64,000 bases of DNA from Nocardioides daeguensis (lineage in GTDB: Bacteria; Actinomycetota; Actinomycetes; Propionibacteriales; Nocardioidaceae): the NCBI RefSeq assembly GCF_019192965.1, contig NZ_JAHTKU010000010.1, positions 1 to 64,000 on the forward strand, in the 5' to 3' direction. Made by a program: the position numbers and the translations under genes. Shown here in pieces: positions 36,953-46,646 of the stretch. Every line of letters begins with the position of its first letter. Position 1 is the stretch's first letter. Under the pieces are notes generated by a model. That model was not told the DNA's origin. It ran no database searches and saw only the letters and a list, made by a program, of their open reading frames with translations.

Positions 36953-37965
36953 ACACACCTGGGGCCGAGCTTGCGCTGCCGATCGACGATTCCGCTCTCG
37001 CCGACCGCCTGCGGGCGCGGATGGCGACGGTGGAGGAGGCTCTCTACGCTCACGCGTCCAGCCGGGCGCCGTACGTCACCGAGGCGGCGCGCCACCTGCT
37101 GGCCGCCGGCGGCAAGCGGTTCCGGCCGTTGCTGGTCCTCCTGGCGGCCGAGGCGGGTCCCCGGCCCGACGCCGACGAGGTGCTCACCGCGGCCTGCGTC
37201 GTGGAGATCACCCACGTCGGCTCGCTCTACCACGACGACGTCATGGACGAGGCCGCGCTGCGCCGCGGCGAGGACTCGGCGAACGCCCGCTACGACAACC
37301 TGGTCGCGATCCTCACCGGCGACTGGCTGTTCGCGAAGTCGTCGGAGCTGACCGCCCAGCTGGGCCCGGAGGCGGTCCGGATCCAGGCCGAGACCTTCAC
37401 CCGGCTGGTCGAGGGCCAGATCCTCGAGACCGTGAAGCCCGGCCCCGACGAGGACGCCCTCGCCCACTACCTCGAGGTGGTGGCTGGCAAGACCGGCTCC
37501 CTCATCGCGACCTCGGCCCACTACGGCGCCCTGTTCTCGGGCGCTATGCCGGAGGTCGTCGCCGCGCTCACCGAGTACGGCGAGCTCGTCGGCACCGCCT
37601 TCCAGCTCTCCGACGACATCCTCGACATCGCCTCGGAGAGCGAGGAGTCCGGCAAGACGCCCGGCACCGACCTCAAGGAGGGTGTGCCGACCCTGCCGGT
37701 CCTGATCGCCCGCGCGTCCACGGACCCGGCCGATGCCCGCCTGCTCGAGCTGCTCGACCCGGAGCGGACCGACCTGGCCGCCGACGCCGAGCTGCACGCC
37801 GAGGCCCTCGACCTGCTCCGCAAGCACGCCGCCATGGACCAGGCCCAGGCGTACGTCGTGGCCCGCGCCCAGGAGGCCAAGCAGCTCCTCCAGGCCCTGC
37901 CCGAGGGCTCGGTCCGCACCGCCCTCGAGGCGTTCGCGGACGTCGTCGCGGTCCGCTCCGCCTGA
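36949..37965 (+). CDS. Long-chain all-trans polyprenyl diphosphate synthase
   Basis: 338-aa cytosolic E-isoprenyl diphosphate synthase that probably makes the menaquinone side chain used by MenA. The first Asp-rich motif is YHDDVMDEA (Asp96, Asp97, Asp100) and the second SDDILDIASE (Asp222, Asp223, Asp226). GGKRFRPLLV precedes them. Residues four and five before the first motif are small (Ser, Gly), which in this family permits long chains and argues against FPP synthase. GTG 36949 lies in the nuoN stop, so it is translated with complex I. Confidence 0.92.
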   Translation: MNTPGAELALPIDDSALADRLRARMATVEEALYAHASSRAPYVTEAARHLLAAGGKRFRPLLVLLAAEAGPRPDADEVLTAACVVEITHVGSLYHDDVMDEAALRRGEDSANARYDNLVAILTGDWLFAKSSELTAQLGPEAVRIQAETFTRLVEGQILETVKPGPDEDALAHYLEVVAGKTGSLIATSAHYGALFSGAMPEVVAALTEYGELVGTAFQLSDDILDIASESEESGKTPGTDLKEGVPTLPVLIARASTDPADARLLELLDPERTDLAADAELHAEALDLLRKHAAMDQAQAYVVARAQEAKQLLQALPEGSVRTALEAFADVVAVRSA

Positions 37966-37977
37966 GCGTCGCGCGGG

Positions 37978-38886
37978 TCACACGGCGCAGGACTCGGCCG
38001 CCAGCGCGAGCTGGCGCCGGTGGTGGCGCAGCGCCTCCACGGTGAAGATCGCCAGTGCCAGCCAGACCAGGCCGAACCCGATCCAGCGTCCGGGCGGCAT
38101 CCGCTCGCCGATCACGGTGATGCCGAGGAGGAACTGCAGGACCGGCGCGAGGTACTGCAGCAGGCCGAGGGTGGTCATCGAGACCCGGGTCGCGGCGGCG
38201 CCGAAGCACAGCAGCGGGACGGCGGTGACCACGCCGCTGGCGAGGAGCAGGGCGACGTGGCCGGGGCCTTCGCTAGTGAAGTGCGCGCCGCCGGTGCTGC
38301 CGAGCCAGAGCAGGTAGCCCAGGGCGAAGGGGGCGATCACCGCCGTCTCGAAGGCGAGACTCTCGATCGCGCCGACCCCCGCGGACTTCTTGGCCAGGCC
38401 GTAGGTGCCGAACGAGAAGGCGAGGACCAGCGCGATCACCGGGGGCCGCCCGTAGTCGAGGGTCAGCACGGCGACCGCGGCGAAGCCGATCGCCAGCGCG
38501 GTCCACTGCGCGGGCCGGAGGCGTTCGCCGAGGACCAGGACGCCCATCAGCACGGTGACCAGTGGGTTGATGAAGTAGCCGAGCGAGGTCTCTACGACCC
38601 GGTCGGTGTTGACGCCGTAGATGTAGGTGCCCCAGTTCGAGGTGATGGTCGCGGCGGCGAGCACCAGCAGGAGCGTCGTACGACGATCCCGCAGCACGGC
38701 CCTCAGGGCCGTCGTCCGGCGCAGCACGACGACCAGCACGCCCATCACGACCAAGGACCAGACCATGCGGTGGGCGAGGATCTCGGCGGCGCCGCTGGGC
38801 CTGAGCAGTGGCCAGTACAGCGGGAACGCGCCCCACATGAGGTACGCGAGGAATCCGAGGGTGAAGCCGCGGCGCTGGTCCGACAC
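37978..38886 (-). CDS. rarD: RarD-type EamA family transporter
   Basis: 302-aa inner membrane protein with ten predicted helices in two EamA halves. RarD-typical segments are GFLAYLMWGAFPLYWPLL, EILAHRMVWSLVVM, NWGTYIYGVNTDRVVETSLGYFINPLVTVLMG and LGLLQYLAPVLQFLLGI. The substrate is unknown (chloramphenicol resistance was assigned to a homologue, weakly). Convergent with the polyprenyl synthase, 12 bp apart. Confidence 0.88.
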   Translation of the reverse strand: MSDQRRGFTLGFLAYLMWGAFPLYWPLLRPSGAAEILAHRMVWSLVVMGVLVVVLRRTTALRAVLRDRRTTLLLVLAAATITSNWGTYIYGVNTDRVVETSLGYFINPLVTVLMGVLVLGERLRPAQWTALAIGFAAVAVLTLDYGRPPVIALVLAFSFGTYGLAKKSAGVGAIESLAFETAVIAPFALGYLLWLGSTGGAHFTSEGPGHVALLLASGVVTAVPLLCFGAAATRVSMTTLGLLQYLAPVLQFLLGITVIGERMPPGRWIGFGLVWLALAIFTVEALRHHRRQLALAAESCAV

Positions 38887-39003
38887 ACTGGGACCCTAGC
38901 GACGTGTTGCCACCTGGCGGGGAGAGAGGTGGTTTCAGGTCCTGGCCAGGTGGGCACGAAGGCCGTGTCCACGAACGATCCCGAACCCGAGGGGGAGTCC
39001 CCG

Positions 39004-39411
39004 ATGCGATTCACTCGCACCATCACCGTCCTGTTGGCGGCCGTCACCGCCGTGCTTCTCGGCCTGACGACTGCGCCGAGTGGCGCCACTGCCTCCACTG
39101 CCGCCGGTGTCTCGGCCGAGCGGACCCTCGGCCCGCACCCGGTCGACTACACCGCGAACGAGATCCGCAACACCGGCCGGTTCAAGGTCAAGGGTTACGC
39201 CGCGACCTACCAGGGCGGCAAGATCAAGCTGCAGCAGAAGAAGCGCGGCGGCAACTGGCGCAACTTCAAGAAGGACCGCGCCCGCGTCGGCGACGGCTTC
39301 TTCCAGATCAAGTTCGACGGCCCATGCTGGAGCAAGTACCGCCTCGTCCTGAAGGCCGCCAACGGTTACGACAAGACGGTCCTGCCGGTCGGTCGGATCC
39401 GCTGCTACTGA
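39004..39411 (+). CDS. Small secreted basic protein, function unknown
   Basis: 135 aa. A classical signal peptide (MRFTRTITVLLAAVTAVLLG, then probable cleavage near ATAS) precedes a compact beta-rich basic domain of about 95 residues. Motifs are GRFKVKGYAATYQGGKIKLQ and a C-terminal pair of cysteines (GPCWSKYRLVLKA ... RIRCY) that likely form a disulfide. No family is recognised; the shape suggests an exported carbohydrate- or wall-binding domain. ATG 39004 follows GAGGGGGA. Confidence 0.7.
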   Translation: MRFTRTITVLLAAVTAVLLGLTTAPSGATASTAAGVSAERTLGPHPVDYTANEIRNTGRFKVKGYAATYQGGKIKLQQKKRGGNWRNFKKDRARVGDGFFQIKFDGPCWSKYRLVLKAANGYDKTVLPVGRIRCY

Positions 39412-39420
39412 CCTCCGGAG

Positions 39421-39458
39421 CATGAAGGGGCCTCGCCGAACGGCGGGGCCCCTTCATG
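39421..39458. terminator. Strong bidirectional hairpin terminator
   Basis: CATGAAGGGGCC pairs with GGCCCCTTCATG, with inner CGCCG/CGGCG pairing and a short AAC loop. It lies between the convergent secreted-protein gene and korB, 10 bp after the first and 21 bp before the second. The CCTTCATGTTTCT tail on the plus strand fits a rho-independent terminator. Confidence 0.85.
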
Positions 39459-39478
39459 TTTCTCCTGCGTCCGTGGCG

Positions 39479-40582
39479 TCAGTCGACGGTCCAGGTGTCG
39501 CCCGCGCTGATGAGGGCGGTGAGCCGCTCCTCGGGGCTGCCCTGGGCGGCGGCGGACGCGCTGGCGGTGGCGACCTGGGCACGCGCCTGGTCGTCGTACG
39601 TCGGCCGCTCGACCTGGCGGAAGATGCCGATCGGGCTGCGGTTGAGGTAGCCCGCGTCGGTGAGGCGCGAGATCGCGAACGCCGTGGACGGGTCCGGGTT
39701 CTGGGCGTCGTGGACGATGATCGCCTCCGCCGCCACGGACGCGGTGTCGGCCACCTCGACGCCGCCACCGACGCCGCGGACCAGTGCCTTGTCGCCGAGA
39801 CCGGTCGCCTCGTCGCGCACGCCGAAGGTGATCGGCTCGCCGTGGGTGAGCGGGATCAGGGCGTGTGCGTTGTCGCGGTCCTTGATCGCGTCGAAGGCGC
39901 CGTCGTTGAAGATCGGGCAGTTCTGGTAGATCTCGACCAGCGAGGTGCCGCGGTGCGCGGCCGCCGCGGCGAGCACGGCGGTGAGGTGCTTGCGGTCGGA
40001 GTCGATGGTGCGGGCCACGAACGACGCCTCGGCGCCCAGCGCGAGCGAGACCGGGTTGAACGGGTGGTCGAGCGAGCCCACGGGGGTGGACTTGGTGACC
40101 TTGCCGACCTCGGAGGTGGGGGAGTACTGGCCCTTGGTGAGGCCGTAGATCCGGTTGTTGAACAGCAGGATCGTCATGTTCACGTTGCGGCGCAGCGCGT
40201 GGATCAGGTGGTTGCCGCCGATCGAGAGCGCGTCGCCGTCACCGGTGACCACCCACACCGACAGGTCCTCGCGGGCCGTGGCGATGCCGGTCGCGATCGA
40301 CGGCGCGCGGCCGTGGATCGAGTGCATGCCGTAGGTGTCGAGGTAGTACGGGAAGCGCGAGCTGCAGCCGATGCCGGAGACGAAGACGATGTTCTCGCGG
40401 CGCAGGCCCAGGTCGGGCAGGAAGGACTGGACGGCCTTGAGCACGGCGTAGTCGCCGCAGCCCGGGCACCAGCGCACCTCCTGGTCGGAGGAGAAGTCCT
40501 TGGCGGTCTGGGTCTCGCCCTCGCCGAGGGTCGGGACCAGGGCGGTGCCGAGCTGGGGCATCGGGAGATCGATGGTGCTCAT
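39479..40582 (-). CDS. korB: 2-oxoacid:ferredoxin oxidoreductase, beta subunit
   Basis: 367-aa ThDP-binding subunit of a 2-oxoglutarate/2-oxoacid:ferredoxin oxidoreductase. The Fe-S/ThDP region is VRWCPGCGDYAVLKA (Cys39, Cys42). SGIGCSSRFPYYLDTYGMHSIHGR and VVTGDGDALSIGGNHLIHALRRN (Mg-ThDP loop) follow, and NNRIYGLTKGQYSPTS is typical of KorB. It starts inside the korA stop on the minus strand, so the two are co-translated. The 2-oxoglutarate preference is inferred from actinobacterial homologues. Confidence 0.92.
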   Translation of the reverse strand: MSTIDLPMPQLGTALVPTLGEGETQTAKDFSSDQEVRWCPGCGDYAVLKAVQSFLPDLGLRRENIVFVSGIGCSSRFPYYLDTYGMHSIHGRAPSIATGIATAREDLSVWVVTGDGDALSIGGNHLIHALRRNVNMTILLFNNRIYGLTKGQYSPTSEVGKVTKSTPVGSLDHPFNPVSLALGAEASFVARTIDSDRKHLTAVLAAAAAHRGTSLVEIYQNCPIFNDGAFDAIKDRDNAHALIPLTHGEPITFGVRDEATGLGDKALVRGVGGGVEVADTASVAAEAIIVHDAQNPDPSTAFAISRLTDAGYLNRSPIGIFRQVERPTYDDQARAQVATASASAAAQGSPEERLTALISAGDTWTVD

Positions 40583-42558
40583 GCGTTCGGAGCCTCCTCG
40601 TGGTCGGCGGGAAGATTGAGGCCGTGCTCGCCGAGGTCGATCTCGCGACCCTCGGCGTCGCCGACCAGGACGCCGATGGCCTCGGCCAGCTCGGCGGCCT
40701 TGAGCGGCAGGCCGTAGACGTGGTTGTAGCCCTGGGCGTCGACGAGGTACTCGGCGCGCAGCATCTTGGAGAGCTGGCCGAGGTTCATCTCGGGAACGAG
40801 GACCCTGTCGTAGCCCTTCAGGATCTCGCCGAGGTCCTTGGGGAACGGGTTGAGGTGGCGCAGGTGGACCTGCGCGACGTTGTAGCCGGCGCGGCGGACC
40901 CGGCGACAGGCGGCGCCGATCGGGCCGTAGGTCGAGCCCCAGCCGATCACGAGGACCTTGGCCTCGCCGGACGGGTCGTCGACCTCGAGCGGCGGGAGGG
41001 AGTCGGCGATGCGCTGGACCTTCTCCTGGCGGAGCCGGACCATCTGGTCGTGGTTGGCCGGGTCGTAGGAGATGTTGCCGTGGCCGGTCTCGGGGGTGCC
41101 GGCCTTCTCCAGGCCGCCGATGCGGTGCTCGAGGCCGGCGGTGCCGGGGATGGCCCACGGGCGGGCCAGGGTGTCCTTGTCGCGGGCGTAGGGCCAGAAC
41201 TCCTCGACCTGCTCGCCCTTGGCGTTGGTGGAGGTGTGGTTGGGCCCGGTCGCGAAGTTGGCCTCGATCTTCGGCAGCTCGTCGATCGACGGGATCGCCC
41301 ACGGCTCGGAGCCGTTGGCGAGGTAGCCGTCGGAGAGCAGGAAGACGGGGGTGCGGTAGGTGATCGCGATCCGGGCTGCCTCGACCGCGGCCGCGAAGCA
41401 GTCGCCGGGCGACTGGGGCGCGACGATCGGAACCGGGGCCTCGCCGTTGCGGCCGTACATCGCCTGCAGCAGGTCGGCCTGCTCGGTCTTGGTCGGCAGA
41501 CCGGTCGAGGGGCCGCCGCGCTGGACGTTGACGATGACGAGCGGAAGCTCGGTCATCACCGCCAGGCCGATCGCCTCGGACTTGAGCGCGATGCCGGGGC
41601 CCGAGGTGGTGGTGATCGCCAGCTGGCCGGCGAACGAGGCACCGATCGCGGCACCGATGCCGGCGATCTCGTCCTCGGCCTGCAGGGTGGTCACGCCGAA
41701 CGACTTGTGCTTCGACAGCTCGTGGAGGATGTCGGAGGCCGGGGTGATCGGGTACGAGCCCAAGAACACCGGCAGCTGCGAGCGCACGCCGGCGGCGACC
41801 AGGCCGTAGGAGAGGGCCAGGTTGCCGGTGATGTTGCGGTAGGTGCCGGCGTGCATCCGGGCCGGCTTGATCTCGTACTGGACCACGAACGTCTCGGTGG
41901 TCTCGCCGTAGTTCCAGCCGGCCTTGAAGGCGGCGATGTTGGCGCCGAGGATGTCGGGGACCTTGGCGAACTTCTTCTCGAGGAACGCGATGGTCGGCTC
42001 GGTCGGGCGGCCGTACATCCAGGACAGCAGGCCCAGCGCGAACATGTTCTTGGCGCGGGCGGCGTCCTTGCGGGACAGGCCGAACTCCTTGACCGCCTCG
42101 ACGGTGATGCCGGTCAGGTCGACGGGCTGGACCTGGAAGCCGGCCAGGATGTCGTCGACCTCACCCAGCTTGTCGAGCGGGTTGGACGTGTAGCCGGCCT
42201 TGTCGAGGTTGCGCTTGGAGAAGTCGTGGGTGTCGACGATGATCGTCGCTCCCCGCGGCAGGTCGCCCAGGTTGGCCTTCAGCGCGGCCGGGTTCATCGC
42301 CACCAGGACGTCGGGCCGGTCGCCCGCGGTGAGGATGTCGTGGTCGGCGAAGTGGATCTGGAACGACGAGACGCCGGGGATGGTGCCCTGGGGCGCCCGG
42401 ATCTCGGCGGGGAAGTTCGGCAGCGTCACCAGGTCGTTGCCGAAGACGGCCGACTCCTGGGTGAACCGGTCACCGGTCAGCTGCATGCCGTCGCCGGAGT
42501 CACCGGCGAACCGGATGATGACCCGGTCCAGCTGCTTGACCTGCTTGGTCTGGCTCAC
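40579..42558 (-). CDS. korA: 2-oxoacid:ferredoxin oxidoreductase, fused gamma/alpha subunit
   Basis: 659 aa. Residues ~10-200 form the gamma domain (VIIRFAGDSGDGMQLTGDRF). The alpha domain starts near LSYGLVAAGVRS and GSYPITPASDILHELSK and continues with EDEIAGIGAAIGASFAG, TTTSGPGIALKSEAIGLAV and NVQRGGPSTGLPTKTEQADLL. The two domains are fused, as in mycobacterial KorA. It replaces or supplements the 2-oxoglutarate dehydrogenase step and produces reduced ferredoxin. ATG 42558 is preceded on the minus strand by AAGTGGAGCAGG. Confidence 0.93.
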   Translation of the reverse strand: MSQTKQVKQLDRVIIRFAGDSGDGMQLTGDRFTQESAVFGNDLVTLPNFPAEIRAPQGTIPGVSSFQIHFADHDILTAGDRPDVLVAMNPAALKANLGDLPRGATIIVDTHDFSKRNLDKAGYTSNPLDKLGEVDDILAGFQVQPVDLTGITVEAVKEFGLSRKDAARAKNMFALGLLSWMYGRPTEPTIAFLEKKFAKVPDILGANIAAFKAGWNYGETTETFVVQYEIKPARMHAGTYRNITGNLALSYGLVAAGVRSQLPVFLGSYPITPASDILHELSKHKSFGVTTLQAEDEIAGIGAAIGASFAGQLAITTTSGPGIALKSEAIGLAVMTELPLVIVNVQRGGPSTGLPTKTEQADLLQAMYGRNGEAPVPIVAPQSPGDCFAAAVEAARIAITYRTPVFLLSDGYLANGSEPWAIPSIDELPKIEANFATGPNHTSTNAKGEQVEEFWPYARDKDTLARPWAIPGTAGLEHRIGGLEKAGTPETGHGNISYDPANHDQMVRLRQEKVQRIADSLPPLEVDDPSGEAKVLVIGWGSTYGPIGAACRRVRRAGYNVAQVHLRHLNPFPKDLGEILKGYDRVLVPEMNLGQLSKMLRAEYLVDAQGYNHVYGLPLKAAELAEAIGVLVGDAEGREIDLGEHGLNLPADHEEAPNA

Positions 42559-42927
42559 ACCTGCTCCACTTCTCTCGACATCGCCGAGCGCCGTGGGAAC
42601 GCGGCGACGGCGTCAGGTGGTCGAGTCTAGGAGCAAACTAGAACACGTTCCACCTTTCGGTGAATGTCCTTCGTGGTCCCCGGTGGCCAGCGCGCGGCGC
42701 GGCTCTCGAGAACCGTTCCCCACGATAGTCCGCCCCGCGCGCGAGCCCGTCCTCGCGCCGACTGATGGGCGCCTGTCGCGCCGCCCTCGGGGTGTGACCT
42801 CCGTCATGCCCTGGCCCCGGTTTCGTCCTGTGGTGAGTCACGTATCTCGCTTATGTGGATTATTCCGATCTAGTTTGAAGGAACCGGTCCCCGAGAGACC
42901 GGCCGAAGCAGGCAAGGAATGGGTGCA
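42559..42927. promoter_or_regulatory. 369-bp divergent promoter region between korA and the sulfate transporter
   Basis: No gene is seen in this stretch. It holds a KstR-like palindrome near korA, the shared motif TCTAGTTTG on both strands (plus strand at about 42869, minus strand near 42640), and a hairpin CCGGTC/GACCGG (42884-42902) in the transporter leader. AAGGA is placed about 10 nt before ATG 42928. Each gene probably has its own promoter. I found no recognisable riboswitch. Confidence 0.5.
42639..42652. promoter_or_regulatory. KstR-like operator TAGAACACGTTCCA upstream of korA
   Basis: The 14-mer fits the published KstR core TnnAACnnGTTnnA exactly. It lies about 81 bp upstream of the korA start in an otherwise GC-rich gap. 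The TetR regulator KstR controls sterol/lipid catabolism in actinobacteria; a link to korAB is an inference. Confidence 0.4.
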
Positions 42928-43965
42928 ATGAAGCGATCGATCAGGGCCGTCGCGCTCGGCGTGGTGGGAGCAGTGACCGTCTTCTCCGCCGCCGCGTGCA
43001 GCAGCGCGGGCGGCAGCGACGACACGGGCAAGACGATCAACATCGTCGGGTTCGCTGTGCCCGAGGCCGGCAACAAGGCCGCGGCGGCGGAGTTCGAGAA
43101 GACCGACGCCGGCAAGGGCGTGACGTTCTCCGGCTCCTACGGGCCCTCGGGCGACCAGAGCCGCAAGGTCGCGGACACCAAGGGCAAGGACGTCGACTAC
43201 GTCGTCTTCTCGCTCGAGCCCGACCTGACCCGCCTGGTCGACGCCGGTCTCGTCGCCGACGACTGGAACGCGGGCCCCACCAAGGGCATCGTGTCCAGCT
43301 CCGTCGCGGTCATCGCCACCCAGAAGGGCAACCCCCTCGGCATCAAGGACTGGGGCGACCTGACCCGCCCCGACGTCAAGATCGTCACCCCGGACCCGGC
43401 CAGCTCCGGCTCGGCGAAGTGGAACATCCTCGCCCTCTACACCTACGCCAAGCAGAACGGCGCGAGCGAGGAGGAGGCGGACGCGTTCCTCGCGAAGGTG
43501 TTCAAGAACGTCACCACCTGGGCGGCCAGTGGCCGCGAGGCGACCGAGGCCTTCAAGAAGGGCGTCGGCAACGTGCTGCTCACCTACGAGAACGAGGCGA
43601 TCCTGGCCCGGCAGAACGGTGAGGACCTCGACTACATCGTCCCGCCGCACACCTTCCTGATCGAGAACCCGGGTGCCGTGCTCGAGAAGGCCGACCCGGT
43701 CGCGAAGGACTGGCTGGACTTCATCCTCAGCGACGCCGGCCAGACCGAGTTCGTGCGGAAGGGCTTCCGTCCCGTCACCGGCCTCGACATCTCCGGTATC
43801 CAGGTCGAGGGCGCCAACGACCCGGCCGACCCGTTCCCGGCCCCGCAGTCGCTGACCACCGCCGCCGACCTCGGCGGGTGGAGCGCGATCAACGCGGAGT
43901 GGTTCGGCAAGGACGGCGAGCAGCTGCGCTTCGACCAGCTGTACGCCGAAGCGACCAAGAAGTGA
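42928..43965 (+). CDS. Sulfate ABC transporter substrate-binding lipoprotein
   Basis: 345-aa periplasmic-type sulfate-binding protein of the Sbp/CysP family. A lipobox is visible (VTVFSAAACSS, Cys near residue 21). The mature start TINIVGFAVPEAGNKAAAAEF, then SYGPSGDQSRKVADTKGKDVDYVVFSL, are typical. Later, TPDPASSGSAKWNILALY and LLTYENEAILA form the oxyanion site. ATG 42928 is chosen over ATG 42919 because AAGGA is too close to 42919. The downstream permease starts inside its stop (GTGA). Confidence 0.9.
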   Translation: MKRSIRAVALGVVGAVTVFSAAACSSAGGSDDTGKTINIVGFAVPEAGNKAAAAEFEKTDAGKGVTFSGSYGPSGDQSRKVADTKGKDVDYVVFSLEPDLTRLVDAGLVADDWNAGPTKGIVSSSVAVIATQKGNPLGIKDWGDLTRPDVKIVTPDPASSGSAKWNILALYTYAKQNGASEEEADAFLAKVFKNVTTWAASGREATEAFKKGVGNVLLTYENEAILARQNGEDLDYIVPPHTFLIENPGAVLEKADPVAKDWLDFILSDAGQTEFVRKGFRPVTGLDISGIQVEGANDPADPFPAPQSLTTAADLGGWSAINAEWFGKDGEQLRFDQLYAEATKK

Positions 43966-44810
43966 CGGACACACTCGTTGCACCCCCTGGGCCGGCTCGC
44001 ACGACGAGCCGGCCCAGCGGGCTGTTCCGGCTCACTCCCACCTCGGGCATCGGGCTGGGGGTCGCGCTGGTCTGGTTCAGCATCCTCGTGCTCCTGCCGC
44101 TCGCAGCGGTCGTGGGGGCCGCTGCCGCCGGCGGGTGGGGCGCGTTCTGGAACACGCTGACCGACGCCCAGACCTTCGCGGCGCTGCGGCTCACGGTCCT
44201 CGAGGCCGCGGGCGTCACTGTGGTCAACGCCGTCATCGGCACCGTCGTCGCCTGGGTGCTGGTCCGCGACCACTTCTTCGGCAAGCGGATCCTCGACGTC
44301 GTCATCGACATCCCGTTCGCGCTGCCGACGATCGTCGCCGGGCTGGTCCTGCTCAGCCTGTACGGACCGGAGAGCCCGGTCGGCATCAACATCGTCAACA
44401 CCCGCCAGGGCATCTTCTTGGCCCTGCTGTTCGTGACGCTGCCGTTCGTCGTGCGGACCGTCCAGCCCGTCCTCATCGAGCTCGACGCCGATGTCGAGGA
44501 GGCTGCCGCGTCCCTCGGCGCCTCACGGCTCACCACCTTCCGGCGGATCATCCTGCCGAGCCTGGTTCCCGCCATCACCGCCGGCTCGTCGCTCGGGTTC
44601 GCCCGCGCGATCAGCGAGTTCGGCTCGCTCGTCCTCATCTCCGGCAACACGCCGTACCAGACCGAGGTCGCGTCGCTGAAGATCCTCAAGTTCATCGAGG
44701 GCGACAACCAGGCCGGAGCGGCGGCGGTCGCCGTCCTCCTGCTGCTGGTGGCGATCGTGACCATCGTGGGTCTCGACCTGCTCTCGCGGAGGGTGGCGAA
44801 CCGTGGCTGA
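43962..44810 (+). CDS. cysT: Sulfate ABC transporter permease CysT
   Basis: 282-aa inner-membrane permease with six helices. ILDVVIDIPFALPTIVAGLVLLSLYG and the EAA loop DVEEAAASLGASRLTTFRRIILPSLVPAI, which docks the ATPase, are visible. GTG 43962 overlaps the binding-protein stop and gives VTDTLVAPPGPA. It overlaps cysW by 8 nt. Confidence 0.94.
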   Translation: MTDTLVAPPGPARTTSRPSGLFRLTPTSGIGLGVALVWFSILVLLPLAAVVGAAAAGGWGAFWNTLTDAQTFAALRLTVLEAAGVTVVNAVIGTVVAWVLVRDHFFGKRILDVVIDIPFALPTIVAGLVLLSLYGPESPVGINIVNTRQGIFLALLFVTLPFVVRTVQPVLIELDADVEEAAASLGASRLTTFRRIILPSLVPAITAGSSLGFARAISEFGSLVLISGNTPYQTEVASLKILKFIEGDNQAGAAAVAVLLLLVAIVTIVGLDLLSRRVANRG

Positions 44811-45651
44811 CACCCGACAGATCCGCGCCGGCAAGGGGCCGGTGACCTATGCGCTGCGCACGTTCGTGATCCTCTACCTCGCCGTGCTGGTCGTGTGGCC
44901 GCTGTGGGAGGTCGGCTCCCGCACCTTCGCGCCGCTGGAGCGGGGCGCCGAGTCCGGCATCGGGCCGTTCCTCGAGCGGCTGCAGGACCCGACGGTCACC
45001 TACGCGTTCGGGCTGACCGCGACCTGCGCCTTCTGGGCGGTCCTCATCAACACCGTCTTCGGCGTGGGGATCTCGCTGCTGCTGACCCGCTACCGGTTCC
45101 CGGGCCGGCGTCTGCTCTCCGTCCTGGTCGACATCCCCATGTCGGTGTCGCCGGTCGTCGTCGGTCTCGCCCTGGTGCTGGCCTACAGCAGCGGCCAGGG
45201 CTGGTTCGGCGGAGCGCTCGAGTCGGCGGGCATCTTCATCATCGGCACCACGCCGGGCATGATCATGGCCACCGCCTTCGTCAGCCTCCCGCTGGTCATC
45301 CGCGAGGTCGTCCCCGTGCTGGAGGAGATCGGCACCGACGCCGAGCTCGCCGCCAGCAGCCTCGGGGCCAACGGCTGGCAGACCTTCCGCCGGATCACGC
45401 TGCCCAGCATCAAGTGGGCGGTCGTGTACGGCGTCGTGCTGAGCCTGGCCCGTTCGCTGGGCGAGTTCGGCGCGGTGAAGATCGTCAGTCCCGGCGCCGA
45501 GCTCCGTGGCGAGACCGCCACCATCCTCATCCAGAACCGCTACACCAACTTCGAGGAGCCCACGGCGTACGCCGCCGCCTTCGTGCTCGTGCTGGCCTCC
45601 GTGCTCGCCCTCGTCGTCGTCTCCCTGATCCGCAAGGAGGATCGTTCATGA
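44803..45651 (+). CDS. cysW: Sulfate ABC transporter permease CysW
   Basis: 282-aa second permease subunit, paralogous to CysT. It has [21 protein letters not shown] and an EAA loop with [29 protein letters not shown], followed by [15 protein letters not shown], a CysW hallmark. GTG 44803 overlaps cysT by 8 nt, and its stop overlaps cysA by ATGA. Confidence 0.94.
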   Translation: MADTRQIRAGKGPVTYALRTFVILYLAVLVVWPLWEVGSRTFAPLERGAESGIGPFLERLQDPTVTYAFGLTATCAFWAVLINTVFGVGISLLLTRYRFPGRRLLSVLVDIPMSVSPVVVGLALVLAYSSGQGWFGGALESAGIFIIGTTPGMIMATAFVSLPLVIREVVPVLEEIGTDAELAASSLGANGWQTFRRITLPSIKWAVVYGVVLSLARSLGEFGAVKIVSPGAELRGETATILIQNRYTNFEEPTAYAAAFVLVLASVLALVVVSLIRKEDRS

Positions 45652-46646
45652 GCATCGAAGTGAGGGGTGTCGGCAAGCGCTACGGCGACTTCGTCGCGCT
45701 CGACGACATCAACGTGTCGCTGCCGACCGGCCAGCTGACCGCCCTGCTCGGGCCCAGCGGCGGCGGCAAGTCCACCCTGCTCCGGATCATCGCCGGCCTC
45801 GAGTCGGCCGACACTGGCACGGTCGACATCGAAGGCGTGGACGCCACCACGCTGCCGCCGCAGAAGCGCAACGTCGGCTTCGTGTTCCAGCACTACGCCG
45901 TCTTCAAGCACATGTCGGTGGCGAAGAACGTCGCGTTCGGCCTCGAGATCCGCAAGCGTCCCAAGGCCGAGGTCAAGGCCAAGGTGGCCGAGCTGCTCGA
46001 GCTCGTGCACCTCTCGCAGTTCGCGCACCGGCTGCCCTCGCAGCTCTCCGGTGGTCAGCGGCAGCGCCTCGCGCTCGCCCGTGCCCTCGCGGTCGAGCCG
46101 TCGGTGCTGCTGCTGGACGAGCCGTTCGGCGCGCTCGACGCGAAGGTCCGCAAGGAGCTGCGCGACTGGCTGCGCCGGCTGCACGACGAGGTGCACGTGA
46201 CGACCGTGTTCGTCACGCACGACCAGGAGGAGGCTCTCGAGGTCGCCGACGAGATCGTGGTCATCAACGAGGGCCGGATCGAGCAGATCGGCAGCCCCGA
46301 CCAGCTGTACGACGAGCCGGCCAACGACTTCGTGATGGGCTTCCTCGGCGCGGTGACCCGGCTCGGGCCGCTGGTGCTGCGGCCCCACGACATCGAGGTC
46401 GCCGTCGCGCCCGGCGTACCGGGCTCGTCGGCCGGAGTGGTCCAGCGCGCGCTGCGCGTCGGCTTCGAGGTGCGTCTCACCGTCGACGTCGAGGGCCAGG
46501 ACGAGCAGGTGCTGGTCGTGCTGTCCCGCGCCCACGCGCGGGCGCTCGACCTCGAGCTCGGCAGCAAGGTCTGGCTGAGCCCCACGACCGGCGCGACGAC
46601 CGTGCCGGCGCTCGCGGTTCCGCGGGAGGCGGTCGCGTCCGCCTAG
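45648..46646 (+). CDS. cysA: Sulfate ABC transporter ATP-binding protein
   Basis: 332-aa cytosolic ATPase that powers the CysTW permease. Walker [10 protein letters not shown] (35-43), signature [15 protein letters not shown], Walker [12 protein letters not shown] and switch His in [12 protein letters not shown] are intact. A C-terminal TOBE-type domain carries the CysA phrase [16 protein letters not shown]. Four genes (binding protein, T, W, A) are tightly overlapped, so one transcript is likely. Confidence 0.95.
   Translation: MSIEVRGVGKRYGDFVALDDINVSLPTGQLTALLGPSGGGKSTLLRIIAGLESADTGTVDIEGVDATTLPPQKRNVGFVFQHYAVFKHMSVAKNVAFGLEIRKRPKAEVKAKVAELLELVHLSQFAHRLPSQLSGGQRQRLALARALAVEPSVLLLDEPFGALDAKVRKELRDWLRRLHDEVHVTTVFVTHDQEEALEVADEIVVINEGRIEQIGSPDQLYDEPANDFVMGFLGAVTRLGPLVLRPHDIEVAVAPGVPGSSAGVVQRALRVGFEVRLTVDVEGQDEQVLVVLSRAHARALDLELGSKVWLSPTTGATTVPALAVPREAVASA

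Noticed and set aside
42841..42927. SAM or other sulfur riboswitch before the sulfate transporter
   Set aside because: Only a single short hairpin is seen; none of the conserved SAM riboswitch segments is present.
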